Below, in pieces: positions 46,765-59,762 of a DNA stretch of 64,000 nucleotides; positions within the stretch are counted from its first letter, which is position 1; each line of letters begins with the position of its first letter. Under the pieces are notes generated by a model. That model saw only the letters and a list, made by a program, of their open reading frames with translations, did not search any database and was not told the origin of the DNA. The stretch is from Lactarius indigo. Taxonomy: Eukaryota; Basidiomycota; Agaricomycetes; Russulales; Russulaceae. The stretch spans positions 868,001-932,000 of the forward strand of contig JAFKAC010000007.1 in the NCBI GenBank assembly GCA_025766275.1, read 5' to 3'. A program made the position numbers and the translations under genes.

Positions 46765-48281
46765 ATGCCTTCTTCCACTACCAAGGCAATATTTAGCCTT
46801 CTCGGTTGGTCCTATATTCCGGACTTTATTACTAGTACGCTGTTGCGCTGGGCGCGCCCCTACCTTCGCACACAAGTGACGCCTTTGCACTATCGCATTA
46901 CCTTCGCCCTTGTCGTGTTGTCGTACCTTACCTACAACTTCTTCGAAGCATCACTCTCGACGCCACCCAACTTCTACGAGCTACTCGAGATATCTCCTGC
47001 TGCTGACGAGGTTGAAATCAAAGCAGCATTTCGCGCGTTTGCGCGGGAATATCACCCAGACCGTGTTGGTTCCCAGGGTGCCGAATTATTTGTCATCGTG
47101 CGCGAGGGATATGAAGCGTTGATGGAACCCAACAAGCGCTGGGCATACGATCGGTGAGCCTGATTGGTCAGTTGTCGGTAGGTGATGAATGCTCAAGGCA
47201 TCTGCGCAGGTTCGGTGCAGATATCTTAACCTGCAAGGAATGTGTCACCCAGCGCGAGTTCCTCGCTCGTGGGCTCATTCAGTCTCTTGGTTTCCATATC
47301 GTGTCCGGCCTTGCTCTCCTGTTTTTCTCTATGATCGGGAAGAGCAGCGGTGTCGCTTTTGTAGGTCCTCTCAGACTGATAATTGCTGGCTATGTACCGA
47401 CGTCTCGTTTCAGTGGCGTTACACCCTATTCTTCGGACATTTCGCGTCTGAGCTCTCGTTGCTCTTCAGCCCCTCTCCCTCATCTCCAGAATACCAGGGT
47501 TACTCGCTCCTCTCCTTAATCTTCCCTACCCGCCTTGCTTTCCAGCACATCCGTCTCCTTCATCAAGTAGGTTACCGCATTATGCCCTACCTTTTAGTCC
47601 CGAGCGCTTACCCTTCATACCAGGTTTTCATGTTCTTCAGCATTGCGGTTTCGCGTGTAGCTCCGGTCCTTTTTCCCGATGCTGCAGACGATGCGTCTAG
47701 TCCGGTCCTCGCTCATGGCGCGGTGGCTATCCTTGAAAAGATCAAGAATGCTGACCGAGAACGTGAGTCCCTCCTCATGCTATTTTCATTTCTTCTCTAA
47801 TACACTCGCTTCAGTACATAATATGATTGAGTCGCAAGTGATACTGCCTGTGAAACCCCTCGGCTCGAAAGGCGCTGGAGACCCGGACGAGTATTCGCTT
47901 GCGCTACTCACACGCGAGATGGAGAACCTCGTCATCGAGAATCGCCTCGCCGCTTCCCCAGCCTCGTCTGACCTTGGGCAGGCGCGAGACATCGTCGTTA
48001 AACGTATGAAGGCAAAGGCATTGGCGCAAGCGCAGGAGCGACCAGGTCCACGCCGGCGTGCGTTTTCGCAACGCAGTATCAGCACGATCCAACTCCCATC
48101 GCCAGTCTCCCCTGTGCCGAGACCGTTCGGCAGCAGCACAGGTGTCGAAGTGATTGACGTGGATGCACTCCCCGATGCAGGGCTCCAGGCGAAGCAGGAG
48201 TTGAACCAACTGGGGAAATTGCATTCCGAGGCCGGACCGGCTTTGGCGACATATCTACGCGGCCGATCGAAGAGTTACTGA
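46765..48281 (+). CDS. DnaJ-domain multi-pass membrane protein
   Basis: Exons 46765-47153, 47210-47360, 47414-47566, 47624-47762 and 47815-48281; phases 2, 0, 0, 1; 432 residues. Residues 43-58 (YRITFALVVLSYLTYN) form a membrane segment. The J domain follows at about 68-130: NFYELLEISPAADEVEIKAA, HPD at 97-99 and ELFVIVREGYEALMEPNKRW. Later exons carry more hydrophobic stretches (GLALLFFSMIG, RYTLFFGHFA, FMFFSIAVSRVAPVLF) and a Ser/Pro-rich cytosolic tail ending GRSKSY. The HPD motif indicates an Hsp70 co-chaperone; the topology suggests an ER membrane J protein, which is inference. I cannot name the exact orthologue. Confidence 0.85.
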
Positions 48282-48482
48282 GCTATTGCGACTTATTCGT
48301 TGACATTAGAGTGTACGATATACAAAATACATAGACCGAGTGATTACGTCATTCACGTGACAACGAGCCTTCGTGGCCGAACTCTGCAGGGCCTGAGCAG
48401 CCTTCCCACCTTGATCCCTACCTCAGGCCGCCAACCTACCTGGCAGGTCCTCATATACTCATCTGTGGCAAGTTTAAACCGC

Positions 48483-50101
48483 ATGATACTTGGAAAATTT
48501 CTGCTATTGGTCTTGAGCTTATGCTCGGCCTCCGTGTTAGCTTCAGACGATGACGGGACACGTATAGCGAACCGGACGATTGACCGGGTGCGCTTTCTTT
48601 TCTCTTTTCAATATGGAACGTGTATTTGAACAGTTTATATTTATACTACTCGTAGACTGTTCAACTGCTGACGCACTCACTATTTGCTCCCTACATCGAC
48701 CAAGACCTTCAGAATCGGTGCATCTCGGGTCTTGGCTTCTATTATTGCTGATTCTGACGCACCTCTACTGTTCTCAGATGGTGGGATTTTGGTGCCGATG
48801 CGTATGTGGTACGTCACTTCTTTGCCGCCTCCTTGGAAAGTTCCAGACTGGTCTCTGCAGAATACCAACAAACATATTCGACTGACTCGCAATAAGTCGT
48901 CGTTAATGGTACACATCCCTCTCTGTTACCCTCGTCATTTTCTGAGCGCATTCTGCAGGGATGGCTGTGGAGCCGTTTGCCTCTCACTTCCCACAATTGG
49001 ATCATTGAGGTCGAATTCAAAGTGGGTGGTTTCCTTTGTATAGTACTTATTAGCTTCCATCCCGCCTTAGATATCGGGCGGTACATCACACCTTTACGGC
49101 GATGGTCTTGCTTTGTGGATTACAACCGAACGAGCTCAGCCAGGACCTGTGTTCGGCAGCAAGGGTGAGTACATAGCTATGTCCCATGAATTTGGTTGTT
49201 GATGCGATCTATAGATCATTTTACTGGAATCGGCATCTTTCTTGATACGTCTGTACTCCCCCCCTCTTTCCGGGCGCGAAGAAAAAGGACTCATCCCTTA
49301 TTTCTTTCCTAGTTACAAAAACGACCTGCACTCCGAATACCCCTTCCCTCGCGTCATCGCCATGAATGGAGACGGAAAGACAAGCTATGACCTTGCTAAG
49401 GATGGTGTTCCGAATATGATCGGCGAGTGTGCAGTACGTTGAATGCCTCTGCGACGTCGTTGGGATGTCGTTGAACTGCTTCAGGCAGACTACCGTCGCT
49501 CCAGCGTCGCGACAAAACTCAAGGTCATTTATGTCAAGGACACTGTATTAGACGTACGTCGAGCCGTGGGTCTCTCGACATAGCTCTGACCTTCAATCGT
49601 TTTCTGTATACAGGTGAAGATCCAGTGGAAGGGCTGTACGTGTCTTTTTGAACGTTCGTCTCGGGAAAGCCGTCCTAACATTTCAACAGGGGAAGAATGG
49701 AGCAACTGCTTCACGCTGAACGACATTTCCCTCCCGCAAAATCCATACATTGGTCTCACTGCCATGACTGGCGACGTGAGTGACGCACATGAGTACGTTC
49801 TTCTTTTCTCCGGGCGTTCTGGACCCCGAACCTCTGACGGCAACTCTCATACAGCATCATCTCTGTCTCGACGTCCTCTGCCATTCTCTCCTCCGCTGAA
49901 ACACCGCGCGATAAACTGCAGTCAGCGGAATCGAAGGCAGGCGGGTTTTCCTTCTCATTCATGCGTTTCTTGTTCTTCGGGGGTGCACTCGCTGGGATTT
50001 GGTTTGGTTGGAAAACATACGGCCAAAGGCTGCTCTCCCGCGGTGGAAAATTTGGGGGAGGTGCAGGCGGTCTCATGTGGTCTGACGGCAAGCGGTTCTA
50101 A
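48483..50101 (+). CDS. L-type lectin, VIP36/ERGIC-53/Emp47-like cargo receptor
   Basis: About twelve exons, the first five 48483-48587, 48656-48717, 48778-48808, 48861-48908 and from about 48960; ends at 50099-50101. Signal peptide KFLLLVLSLCSASVLA. Lectin domain in order: HSLFAPYIDQDLQNRWWDFG, NTNKHIRLTRN, GWLWSRLPLTSHNWIIEVEF, GDGLALWIT, GPVFGSKDHFTGIGIFLDTY with KND as calcium/sugar ligands, AMNGDGKTSYDLAKDG and NCFTLNDISLPQNPYIGLTA. A membrane segment (MRFLFFGGALAGIWFGW) precedes a short tail ending SDGKRF. These type I receptors bind high-mannose glycoproteins for ER-Golgi transport. No C-terminal KKxx. Confidence 0.92.
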
Positions 50102-50939
50102 GAGTGTGAACAGGTGTGCCCTCGTGTTTGTGAGATATTTCAAGTATACCCATTTATGGTCTCTACTTCAGGCACTACAGTGTGCGCTGGGCGCCTCATC
50201 AATGGATACGACTTGGACACATGCGTTTTCTGTTACTTTTTATAATGCGCCCACGGTCAACCATACCACAACTACGGTACATATATGGAGAATGTGTGAC
50301 CATTATTTGTCACTCGAGGTACACAAAAAGCACTAGACCTCAAGGAACCCAACAAACACTTTGCCAAGCCAACACTTCTGGCTGCAGGCCTTAATAAATC
50401 CAAAACAGTGTCGCACTGCCCAGAGCGCGCGCGTCTGTGAAATGGCTGCTACACAAGTTCTCGTGCTTGCCAATGTTCGTTTTCTGTAAGTATTTTGAGT
50501 TTGAATCTACATTTGGTGTGGTCTACGGCTATTGCCAATGTAAACAACCCCTGATCTACAAGTCCTTGGTTGGACATCCGGTAGCATCGCCTAACTCGGC
50601 AAAGGCGTGGTCCACACCAAGATCCGCCATTCACACTGATCTCGACAACCTGAAGTCGGCCATCGGCCATCATAACTCGGGCGCGCACGACTTTGAAGTA
50701 TTGAATGGCATAGCTGACAGACGCGCGAACCTGAAGCTCGTTTGGCACGGTAAGACCCCTTTCCCAACAAGATCGAATTTGTACAGAGCTCCTCTTCCTA
50801 CTCCGCCGAATGGCTACGGTTCGACGGAAACCCTGTTTGGGTAAGAATGGTTTCGGATCCGCCTGTAAAACGCGGTGGGCAATTGTGTCCTAACGTCCGA
50901 CCTGTGCCTGTGCTTCGACATCGCCCACAGTACGACAGA
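50102..50939. other. Intergenic upstream of the DUF6533-like pair
   Basis: No gene recognised. Confidence 0.45.
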
Positions 50940-52812
50940 ATGCAAGTTCGGGCAGCACCCATCACGTCGACCTCTGCGGAAGTTGCCAATAACACACGAA
51001 TTGCCGCGCTAGCTGTCTCGGCATACGAGTGCGCTCTAATTTGACTTCAGTTTTGTTAACACGCCCTGAAAATGCTCTTACCAGCTACATCTTGACGCTG
51101 CCTGCGGAATATCGCTTTTACAGGGCATTCTACCGCAACAACTATCGATTGAAGTGCCAATCGCGCTACTGAAGCACGCTGCTAATACTAATTTTTTTTT
51201 TTAGTACAAACCTGGTCCTATTCGTCCTCATCCGGTCAGCCTCACCAACTCTATGAGATGGTTCTGGTCTGAGGGAAGTTCCAGATATGTTAGCATTTTC
51301 GTAATAGTATTGGGCGCCATCGGGTACTGGTCGACCTTTTCTCCCGACTCTTGTCGCGGGTTCTACCTTCTTCCAGTTTCAGCAAGAGGTTCCCTTTTTT
51401 TATCATGGTGGCCATATTGCAACGGACTGATAGTGACTTAGTTATTCAGTCTATGGTATCACAAGCGATACTGGGTCTACGGTGAATTACAATTCGAATG
51501 GCACGCATATACCGGCTGGCCACCTCAGGCTCATATCTCGCGCTATCTAGAACGTATTGCATTTCCCGCAAGAACTCGACCGTGGGTATTGTGCTACTTT
51601 CTAGCTATATTATTGCGGCCGTTGTGAGTACTACATCGTACCTGTGTGGCTCATCCTTAATCCACGCCCCTAGTTTCAATGGGTTGCGAGTATATATCAT
51701 CGCGTTCGTACGTCGTGCTGGTCTCCAGCTCCCTGACGCAGCTTATTTTGTGGGAACATAGCCGTGACGGTTGATGTGAGCGTCCCTCTTAAGTTGCTAC
51801 TGACCGTACCACCAACATCAATTTTGACCATTAGGGAAGGTGAGCCCCTCCAGCTCTTTGCATCGTGCGTAATTTCATACTCACCCATCTAGCTGTGGAG
51901 CGGCGACCACTCGACCCACTCATTTTTTCTCTCCTTGGTTATTCTACCTTGCCGCAATGTTGTACGATTTTCTCACCTTATCCATCTCAATGGGGTATCT
52001 ATTCAAGCTGCATTCAAGTTCACCATTGTAGGCGACAGGCGTGCTCTGACACGATCATCACCTAATTGAACCCTCCCTAGTACGTCTCGTCTTGTGAAGA
52101 TGTAAGTCATCGTCAACTTGCATAAGTCTCCTCAAGAGTCGACGACTATACTATAGGATGATATATGATGGACTGGGGTACTTTGTTGCCCTGACGGGTA
52201 AGTCGTTCTACAACCCCACTGCTCGGTGACTTACAATATCCAGTGGTCAACACCGTAAATGCTATACTGTATAGATCTACCAATTTCCGCGTTCAGGTCA
52301 GATTAGCTGTATTCGCTTTCTGTCCGTATTCACTAGCTGATCGATCACGATGCTCAGACGGCAGCGTGCGCCAAACGATTGTCTAACTATTATCTTGCTC
52401 ATTATTTCCAGTGCACCGTTCGCTGGTTTATTCACGTGGGTTATGAGTCAAAGAATCCTCATTCACCTCCAAGGTTTGCTTCCCTCCGTCCAGAGCAGAA
52501 CAGAACACCTGACAACGAAAAGAAGATGCTGCCGAAAAGCGGCCTCGTCCCACACCCTCACCAATCGTCCGTCCTCCGAACCTCAACTTAAACGCCCAAG
52601 GTGTGGTTAGGCCCAGGTCGGACGGCCATAAAGACACAGATAACTCCTTCATGGGAAGCACTTGTTTCAGCAGCGAACCGATTCAAGCGCACGTCGAACG
52701 CTCCGTCGTTGTCACTGTAGGGTCACTTACGCCTCCACCTACGTCTTCATCGTGCGATGAATCGTCCCGCGCACCAACGGTCAAATGGAACGAAGGACTC
52801 GTCTCACGGTAA
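50940..52812 (+). CDS. Multi-pass membrane protein, DUF6533-like, copy 1, with microexons
   Basis: Sixteen exons joined with consistent phases: 50940-51028, 51085-51153, 51205-51234, 51285-51375, 51450-51481, 51551-51623, 51674-51707, 51762-51775 (14 nt), 51835-51839 (5 nt), 51893-52027, 52081-52101, 52157-52197, 52244-52296, 52358-52365 (8 nt), 52412-52600 and 52671-52812; 1026 nt, 341 residues. N-terminal motif SAYDYILTLPAEYRFYRAFY fits the DUF6533 type common in basidiomycetes. Hydrophobic helices follow: LVLFVLIRYVSIFVIVLGAI, VGIVLLSSYIIAAV, FFSPWLFYLAAMLYDFLTL, MIYDGLGYFVALTVVNTV and AGLFTWVMSQRILIHL. The tail is hydrophilic (VERSVVVTVG). Function unknown. Confidence 0.75.
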
Positions 52813-54188
52813 CACTTTACTCTAATCTACACATACGTTCTTTGGTCGTGTTTGCTCCCTAATCTTACCCCTCTACGTACTTATGCAACTCGACCAATTG
52901 TGATCTTGATCGGAGTTGTGATCGTCATGTATTCACGGAACCTTCTTTCGATTTCATATAGGGGCTTGACTGTGAATGTAAAACTCTGGACACATCCAAA
53001 TGTTCAGGTCCAGAGAAAGATTAACAAACGGGCCGCGAAAATGTGGGTCTGACAGTCTTTCTGATAGTGGCACATCGAACTTGGAGGTCGAGTTAACGCG
53101 GACGTGGATGAGACACTAGAAGATTCATGGCGAGAATGATCCCTCGATTAGAGACCGGTGAAAGTTGGGCCGGTGTACCTTAGAGTGACCTTTGGCAATT
53201 GGCGTGATCACATCAAAACCGAGGTAACTTGCAACTTACCATGGTACATGGACTATTACAAACATTCTGTTCAGGAATTTTTAAGATTAGATCACCATGT
53301 CGGGGTTGTGTAGACCCACCGAAGAAAGCAGATCAGTATATTGGGTAGTCTTCTGCATTAACAGACCGGTGTCCAGGACCTTGCCAGTGAAAGTTCAACA
53401 AGCCTCTCAAGCTTGGGTGTTAGAGGGAGGGCACCACCAAGCCTAGCCCGGCTATCCCGTCTTGATGCCGTCAGACCCTCAGAGAGGTGCTCAAAATTTC
53501 GTGACACCATTTTAAAATCAGCAGACGCTAGAGCTCAGGAGACAGTCGAATGTGCACGAAATTGTAATTCTTGGTCTCGAACCGTGACTGTCAAGTGTCA
53601 TGTGACATGCTAATCAAGATTTATGTTAGTCGCGTCGCCGTTGTCATTTCCCCTGACGATGATATACGTGGACGCATTCACCTTGGCGTTCACACCGTCC
53701 TGGAAAAATACATTTGCCTATGAGGTCGTACGTCATGTCAGGATGACGGTGTGTTGTTCAAGCCTTTGAGGGCACTTAATATATTTCTGTAATAAACTAT
53801 AAGCACTGCCAACTGGGCGCTTCCAACTCTACAACGTTAAGGACCTAGCGCCGGTCCACAACAGTGGCTGCAGACCCCAAGCGACGAATTGTATAACCTC
53901 AGAATAGATCCGCCTCTTACATGCGGTCGCCACCGGAGCAAGTCCGAAGCGGCCATGACTCAGGGACACTATCGAATGGGACAGATACAGTAACCCAGAT
54001 CGAAATCTGCGCAAGGCTCCCGAACCCCGCTTCTAATCAACGCCAGGGCTGGACGAAAACCCTCTTTTGGTAAAAATGGACTAGTGGTTTTCTGATCTGC
54101 CTCTAAAATACGAGGGTTTTGCGCATGCTATCTCTCCGCTCTCTTGCCCGCCCTCCCTGTTCTCTAACGTCGCTCACGGTACGACAGT
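52813..54188. other. Intergenic between the DUF6533-like copies
   Basis: 1.4 kb; nothing recognised except scattered similarity to flanks of the pair. The last ~150 bp resemble the DNA before copy 1 (for example the region before the ATG with cacggtacgacag). Confidence 0.45.
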
Positions 54189-56078
54189 ATGCCGACTTTC
54201 GCGACGGTCGTCTCATCGAACGCTGCGCTGGTTGCCAACAACATACGGATTTCTGCGATATCTGTCACGGCCTACGAGTGCGCTTTACATTTCTCCGATA
54301 CTCTCTTGCACCTGAAAATGTGCCAGGTATCTCTTGACTCTACCCGCAGAGTACCGCTTTTACAGGGCATTTTACCGCAACAACTATCGATTGAGGTGTC
54401 AACCGCTACCTTTAACATCCAGTGCACACAACTAATCATTGTATAGCACCAGCCTGGTCCTGTTTGTTCTCATCCGGTCAGTTTTTTCTTCGACTTAGGA
54501 GGCAATTCTGGTCTGAGGCAGGTCTTAGATATATTGGCCTCATCACAGGGGCTTTGGGTAATTGGGAGTTCTTCTCGCAGAACTTCACCCCCGAGTCTTG
54601 CCGCCGACTCTTCCTTCTTCCAACTATATTCCGAAGTTCGTTTTATATCATGGCGACACTACGACGGACTAAATGAAAACGCAGTGTTTCTAAGTATGGT
54701 GTCACAAGCGATAGTTGGTTTACGGTGCGTAATTTGAATGGTATCCGGATTGGTCTACCACGCCTGATATCTCGCGCACTCTGTAGAGCGTACACCATTT
54801 CCCGCAAGAATCAGAAAGTGGGTATTGTGCTGCTGTCTAGCTATATTTTTACGTCTGCAGTGAGTACCACAGTCATCTCGCGCGGCTCACGCATGCCTCA
54901 TGTGTGTTCCTAGGTGCAATGGTTCGCACAAATATATAATCGTGTTCGTACGTCGTCCCAGTCTCTAATCTCTAACGTAGCTTACTTTGTGCTTAAACCT
55001 AGCTGTATTCATCAACGTAAGCGATCCTCTGCCTCCTGAGTTGCTACGGACCATGCCACTAACGCCGATTTTGACCATTAGGGAACGTGAGTCAATCCAG
55101 CTCCAAGCATTGTGCATGGTCTCATACCCACCCGTCTAGCTGTGGAGCGGCAAGCACGCGACCCACTCTGTTTCTCTCTCCTTGGTTGTTCTACCTCGCC
55201 GGAATGTTTTACGATCTTCTCACGTTAATAATCTCAATGGGGTATCTATTCAAGTACCATTCGAGTTCACCATTGTATGTGACAATCGTATTTTATAATT
55301 GTCACTAATTGAATCCCCCTAGTACATCCCGTCTTGTGAAGATGTAAGTCACCATCAACTCACGACTTTCTCTTCAAAGCCGATGAGTATACTATAGGAT
55401 GATCTATGATGGACTGGGGTACTTTGTTGCCCTGACGGGTAGGCTGTTCTACTACAACCCTCCCTCCTTCGGTGACTCACGAAGTCCACATCTCCACAGT
55501 GGTCAACACGATAAATGCTATACTAACAAGAACTACCAATAGCATCCTTCAGGTCAGATCAGTTATTTGCACTCCAAGCTCGTACTCACTAGCTTGTTGT
55601 TTGCGGAGCTCAGGTGTCTGGGTGCGTCATACGATTTTCTTTCTGTTGTCCTACTTATTGTTTCCAGTGGGCCGCTTGGTGGTCTCTTGACGTTCATTAT
55701 GAGTCAAAGAATTCTTATCAATCTTCAAAGTTTGCTTCTCTTCCACCTTATAAGAACAGAATACCTGACGGACTACGAATATTAGATGTAAGCGAGGAGC
55801 GGTTGCATACCGAAACCCCACCGTATGTCCATCGCTCGACCCACAGCTTGAGCGCCAAAGGTACGTTATCCCGCGAGACGTGGTGGGCTTTAGGTCGATC
55901 CAGGATACAGACAGGCCCTCAAGTGGAGATCATCATCTCCACCACCAGGAGGGTACCGAACTGATTCAAGTGCGAGTCGATCGCTCTGTCGTTGTCGGTG
56001 TAGGGCCATGGAATGCCGAACCGAATGACGAGTCTTGCCGCAAGCCAGAGGTCAAATGGGATCAAGGAATAGTCTAGC
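54189..56078 (+). pseudogene. DUF6533-like membrane protein, copy 2, probably decaying
   Basis: Paralogue of the 50940 gene with matching exon sizes: 54189-54277 (89 nt), 54327-54395 (69 nt), 54447-54476 (30 nt), microexons 55003-55016 (14 nt), 55082-55086 (5 nt) and 55614-55621 (8 nt). Recognisable blocks: VTAYE, YLLTLPAEYRFYRAFYRNNY, SLVLFVLIRYIGLI, VQWFAQIYNRVRT, LFLSPWLFYLAGMFYDLLTL, GPLGGLLTFIMSQRILINLQ. Two problems: after LFLLPTIFR the next exon (TATGGTGTCACAAGCG) cannot be joined in frame with the visible signals, and the penultimate exon meets a stop after TEYLTDYEY. A conserved C-terminal exon still follows (VRVDRSVVVGVG). Either a recent pseudogene or a gene with different splicing. 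Confidence 0.65.
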
Positions 56079-57812
56079 GGAGCAGTAGCAATTATCTTTA
56101 CACCCACACCCACCTACCTTACGTCCGTTGGCCGTGCTCGCTCCCTAATGTAGTTTTTATGCTATGTTGCTGTTGGCTGTCATGTGTTGTGTCCTTCGCG
56201 TACTCGCAGAATATTTTCGATCTCGGTTTAGAAGCTCTCTCCATCTCCATCTAACGCTGTAACATAAAATGACGGTCAGGGTTTGTGGTGTCGAAGAATT
56301 ATCAATTGTGACATATCGATCCATAGTAGCAGTTGCCCCGCATTAATGCTGAAGAGCACCTCGGCAATTGGCGTAATCGGCGAACTGTCCTAAGTGAGTG
56401 CACGACGCCAGGCCAGTGATGGCTCCGAGTCGTCTGAGTCGTCCGCAGGGGTGTTTTGTCAGTTCTCATGGGCTTCGAAGCAGCCTTTCGCTGTGGTGTC
56501 GAACTCTCAGTTGCCTGTCTGCCCATCGTAATCTTGGGCCCTTGCCAGTGCGGCGTGCTTAGACCCGAACCCTCCTGTCCGTGCACAGCGTTCCACGTGG
56601 CTACTCTGGAAAAAAAATTCCGGGCCACTCCCCGTAATGACCATTAGCAATGCGGGGGTTTATCCGGGAGCTCGGGTTTCTTCTGCCGTACTGTAGGCCA
56701 GCGTCCATCCTTCGCCGCTATCTGTCAACCGCAGCTGCGGCCGCGACGCAGCCCACGCCACCGCAGTCTCGGCAGTGACCGGTGACCAGCCAGTCCTGCC
56801 GATCATCCCCAGTGTTCTGCAGAGTTCGGGTGCTTTATACACCCATTGGGCTAAGTGCCATCGTGTTAGAAACGGCGTGCCGCTACTCCTCGGAGTCTCG
56901 ACTTTGGGTCGCATTTTTCTATGGGGCGATCACAATTGAGCCTGCCACTTGGGCCATTCTTATGGAGGCTAGGAGGTCGGTGGCTTTTGACCCCACGTGT
57001 GTATATCCTTGCCCCCCCCAGATCACCATTGGCGTGCCGACAATGGGGCGGACAAGCACATGTGGGCCACGGCCCTCCCGCCACATTGCCTTGGGCATAG
57101 TTGCCGGATCAATGCGGTGTCATTGTACGGTTTCCAGGTCTAAACCTTGAAGCTTGAAGTCATGGTTTGATGGTTCTCACCGTGACACCTGTTCAAAAAA
57201 ACACTGGGGGTCACCAATCATCCAAGGTCGCCAAGATATACAAACTGTCAGAGTTGTGCTAACTGGGTACAGTACGTAAAATCGGGATGCATTAGGGCGA
57301 GCTTCTTTGGGGAAAGCACTCCTGGTGAGCGCTACCGTGGAATCACTCCGCCGATTTACAATCATCTCAAGTTTCGTGAAAGTGCTATGCTCACCCTGCG
57401 GACAAGTAGACATTAGTGTTTTTGGTTTGTTCTCCGCTAGGGTCCACTGTAACATACCGTTCTAACGGCCAAAGCACCGTTGTTATTGAATATTGAACCC
57501 TTGCATTGGAAAATCATAGCAAGTTGACAAATGATACGATACAGGCGCCCATAGCATCTTTGGTTACCGTACTGTTACAAAGACGAGATAGTTGGAATTT
57601 CGTATATATTCGCACTTAGACCTCTATGTCCACGCCCGATGCATTAGGCGCGCTCGTAGCATCCCCCAGACGTTTGCCAACTGATCCACAGGTACCGTAC
57701 GTGTCAAAAGTCGGAGTTCTGTGCATGTGGAGATACGTACTGTACAACTGCGATAGGAATACTGTACCCCCGTACCCACACACCGCGAACCAATGTATAA
57801 TCCCCCTGCGGG
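56079..57812. other. Intergenic between the DUF6533-like copy 2 and RIT1
   Basis: 1.7 kb with no supported gene. Confidence 0.45.
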
Positions 57813-59762
57813 TTATGACCGTATTGTAGCTCCAGCCCCAGCCTCCCCGCGACGTGAGCACGGGGAAAGCAGAAAGTCGTTGATCCGTTTCAAAATGACG
57901 CGCGAAGGGTTCGTTTGTGGTCGACATGCGATGACCCACTCCAGGCGAGTGCGCACCGAGTTTTTGCTGATCGCGGCGTCGCCCCTTGCGCCACGTGGCT
58001 TGCCAGCGTCGTCAAAGAACAGCTGCAGCAGTACGAGTGCTACGCCAACGCCCGCATCGCCACCCGCAACGCAGATCGCTCGCCCGAGAGCGAGGTGCGT
58101 ACTAGCGAACGAGGTTGCACAGGGTAAGACCTCGTGTAAAAAGGCGTGTTGCCCACGCTTTCCTGGGGGCAGACGTACGCGGAGCACTCGGGATGACGAG
58201 TCTCCTGGCGCTGCGTCGGGCAGGGCGTTAGAGGGTGTCGGTGCGGGATGGCTTACGTCGGTGTTGTCTGATGGAGCGTCTGACTCTGAATCGTCTACGA
58301 TGACGAACGCGGTTTCCTCCGTGGTGCCTGATGGGCTAGACACGATGGCTTGAAGATCTCGTGGTAGGTCCGCGAGAGAGCAGAGCAGGACCCGACCACC
58401 GACCTTCGTCACGGGTGTTGGGGCGGATCTCCATGCTCCTGAAGGTCCGCCGTTGCCAGCACCACCATGACTAGGCACCGCGTCTCGTGGCGTCATCGCT
58501 ACCAGTCGAGCGACGAGCGTCTCGAGTTGCGCACGAGGACACGCAAGCAGTTCTGCGCGATGTTGCCAGAATATCCCCGGCGTCAGGCCCTACACGCATC
58601 CCCAACCCCCATTTTGCGATTTGTGTCCACCGAAACAATTAGAAAAATATGCCTTGACAGAGATAATAGAGGGCGCGCACCTGACTCCACAATTCGTGGT
58701 CGTCGCCCGAACCTTGAACGTATGAGAACCCACCCGCACGACGTCCGAATCCCGCAAGTCCCACGTCTCCCAAGCCGCATTCACCGACAACATCGATAGC
58801 GCACGACGCGCTCACGCATATAATCGGTAAGAACGCCGCGTCCGGCGCGATGTGCGGGAAACGACCAGAAGCGGGCGTGACCCACAGAGGGCGCAATGGC
58901 CGATCCAGCGTCGGGAGCACGTACGATGAGTCCTAGAAATCGTTAGCCAACTCGGAGGTAGGGGACACCACACGTACCGCAAGGCCAGCGGCCCACCCAT
59001 CGAGGCGCGCGGCGATCTGCGCGTGCTCGTGCGCACCGACTATACCGGGCGGGGTGCGCAGATCCCCGTCCCAGAGCAACAGTATCTGCGCCTCCTCCGA
59101 GTCACTCGCGGCGCCCGCCCCGTCTGAAGATACGGCCGGACCAGCGGCATCGGGCCCACGCCGCAGGCGCAGGGCGCGGTTGACGACGGCGCACCATATT
59201 GGTACGGTTTTGGAGAGCGCGTCTGGGAGACGTTTGCCTGCGCGCGTCGAGTCGACGAGAATGATCCTGTATTATTGATGCTCAGATGTAGGGTTTGCGA
59301 CTCGCAAGAGGCAATTGGTGTGGGATGAAAGACGTACCCGCCGTAGGCCGCGGCAACGGACAGTAAGTGCAGGTTTGGGCGACGGAGGTTGAACGACCAG
59401 TTGCTGTGATGTCCGTCGGTACTCTTAAAGTATGCGCTGGTGCCAGGGTGGGCCTGTGTGTGTGCGAAACGCCGTCACTAGGCCGTCTGGAGCGCATGCG
59501 CGCAGTAAAGGATGCATAAAGATACAATGGAAGGATCGGTGTACCACGCTCCGCAACGGAGATTCGCTATTCACGAAATTTGTCAGAGTGGAAAGGGCTG
59601 ATGAAGTTGAACAACAATACGTATAAGCGGAAGCGCGGGGTAGGCCACGCGCACTTGGTTGATGAATGCGATGTCGGCCCCAATGGATTGGATGCGATTG
59701 TAAATATCGAGAGACTCGCGTCGGATGTAGGCAAAGGCAGACACCTCGGGTGTGTCGGGCAT
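57813..59762 (-). CDS. RIT1: Initiator tRNA 2'-O-ribosylphosphate transferase (Rit1)
   Basis: Exons 59762-59621, 59566-59526, 59453-59338, 59266-58978, 58932-58681 and 58589-57813; phases 1, 0, 2, 0, 0; 538 residues. N-terminal domain: YIRRESLDIYNRIQSIGADI, LPLIPNLRCGAWYTDPSI, SAYFKSTDGHHSNWSFNLRR, ILVDSTRAGKRLPDALSKTV, RPLRPLWVTPASGRFP, IICVSAS, GGFSYVQGSGDDHELW and GLTPGIFWQHRAELL. C-terminal phosphatase-like domain: LPPGKRGQHAFLHEVLPCA and SVRTRLEWVIACRPQTNPSR, then VILKRINDFLLSP. Rit1 adds a phosphoribosyl group to position 64 of initiator tRNA-Met, keeping it out of elongation. Length matches the yeast enzyme. A Ser/Asp-rich insert separates the domains. Confidence 0.95.

Noticed and set aside
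57813..58353. Plus-strand ORF opposite RIT1
   Set aside because: Antisense to the Rit1 C-terminal domain.
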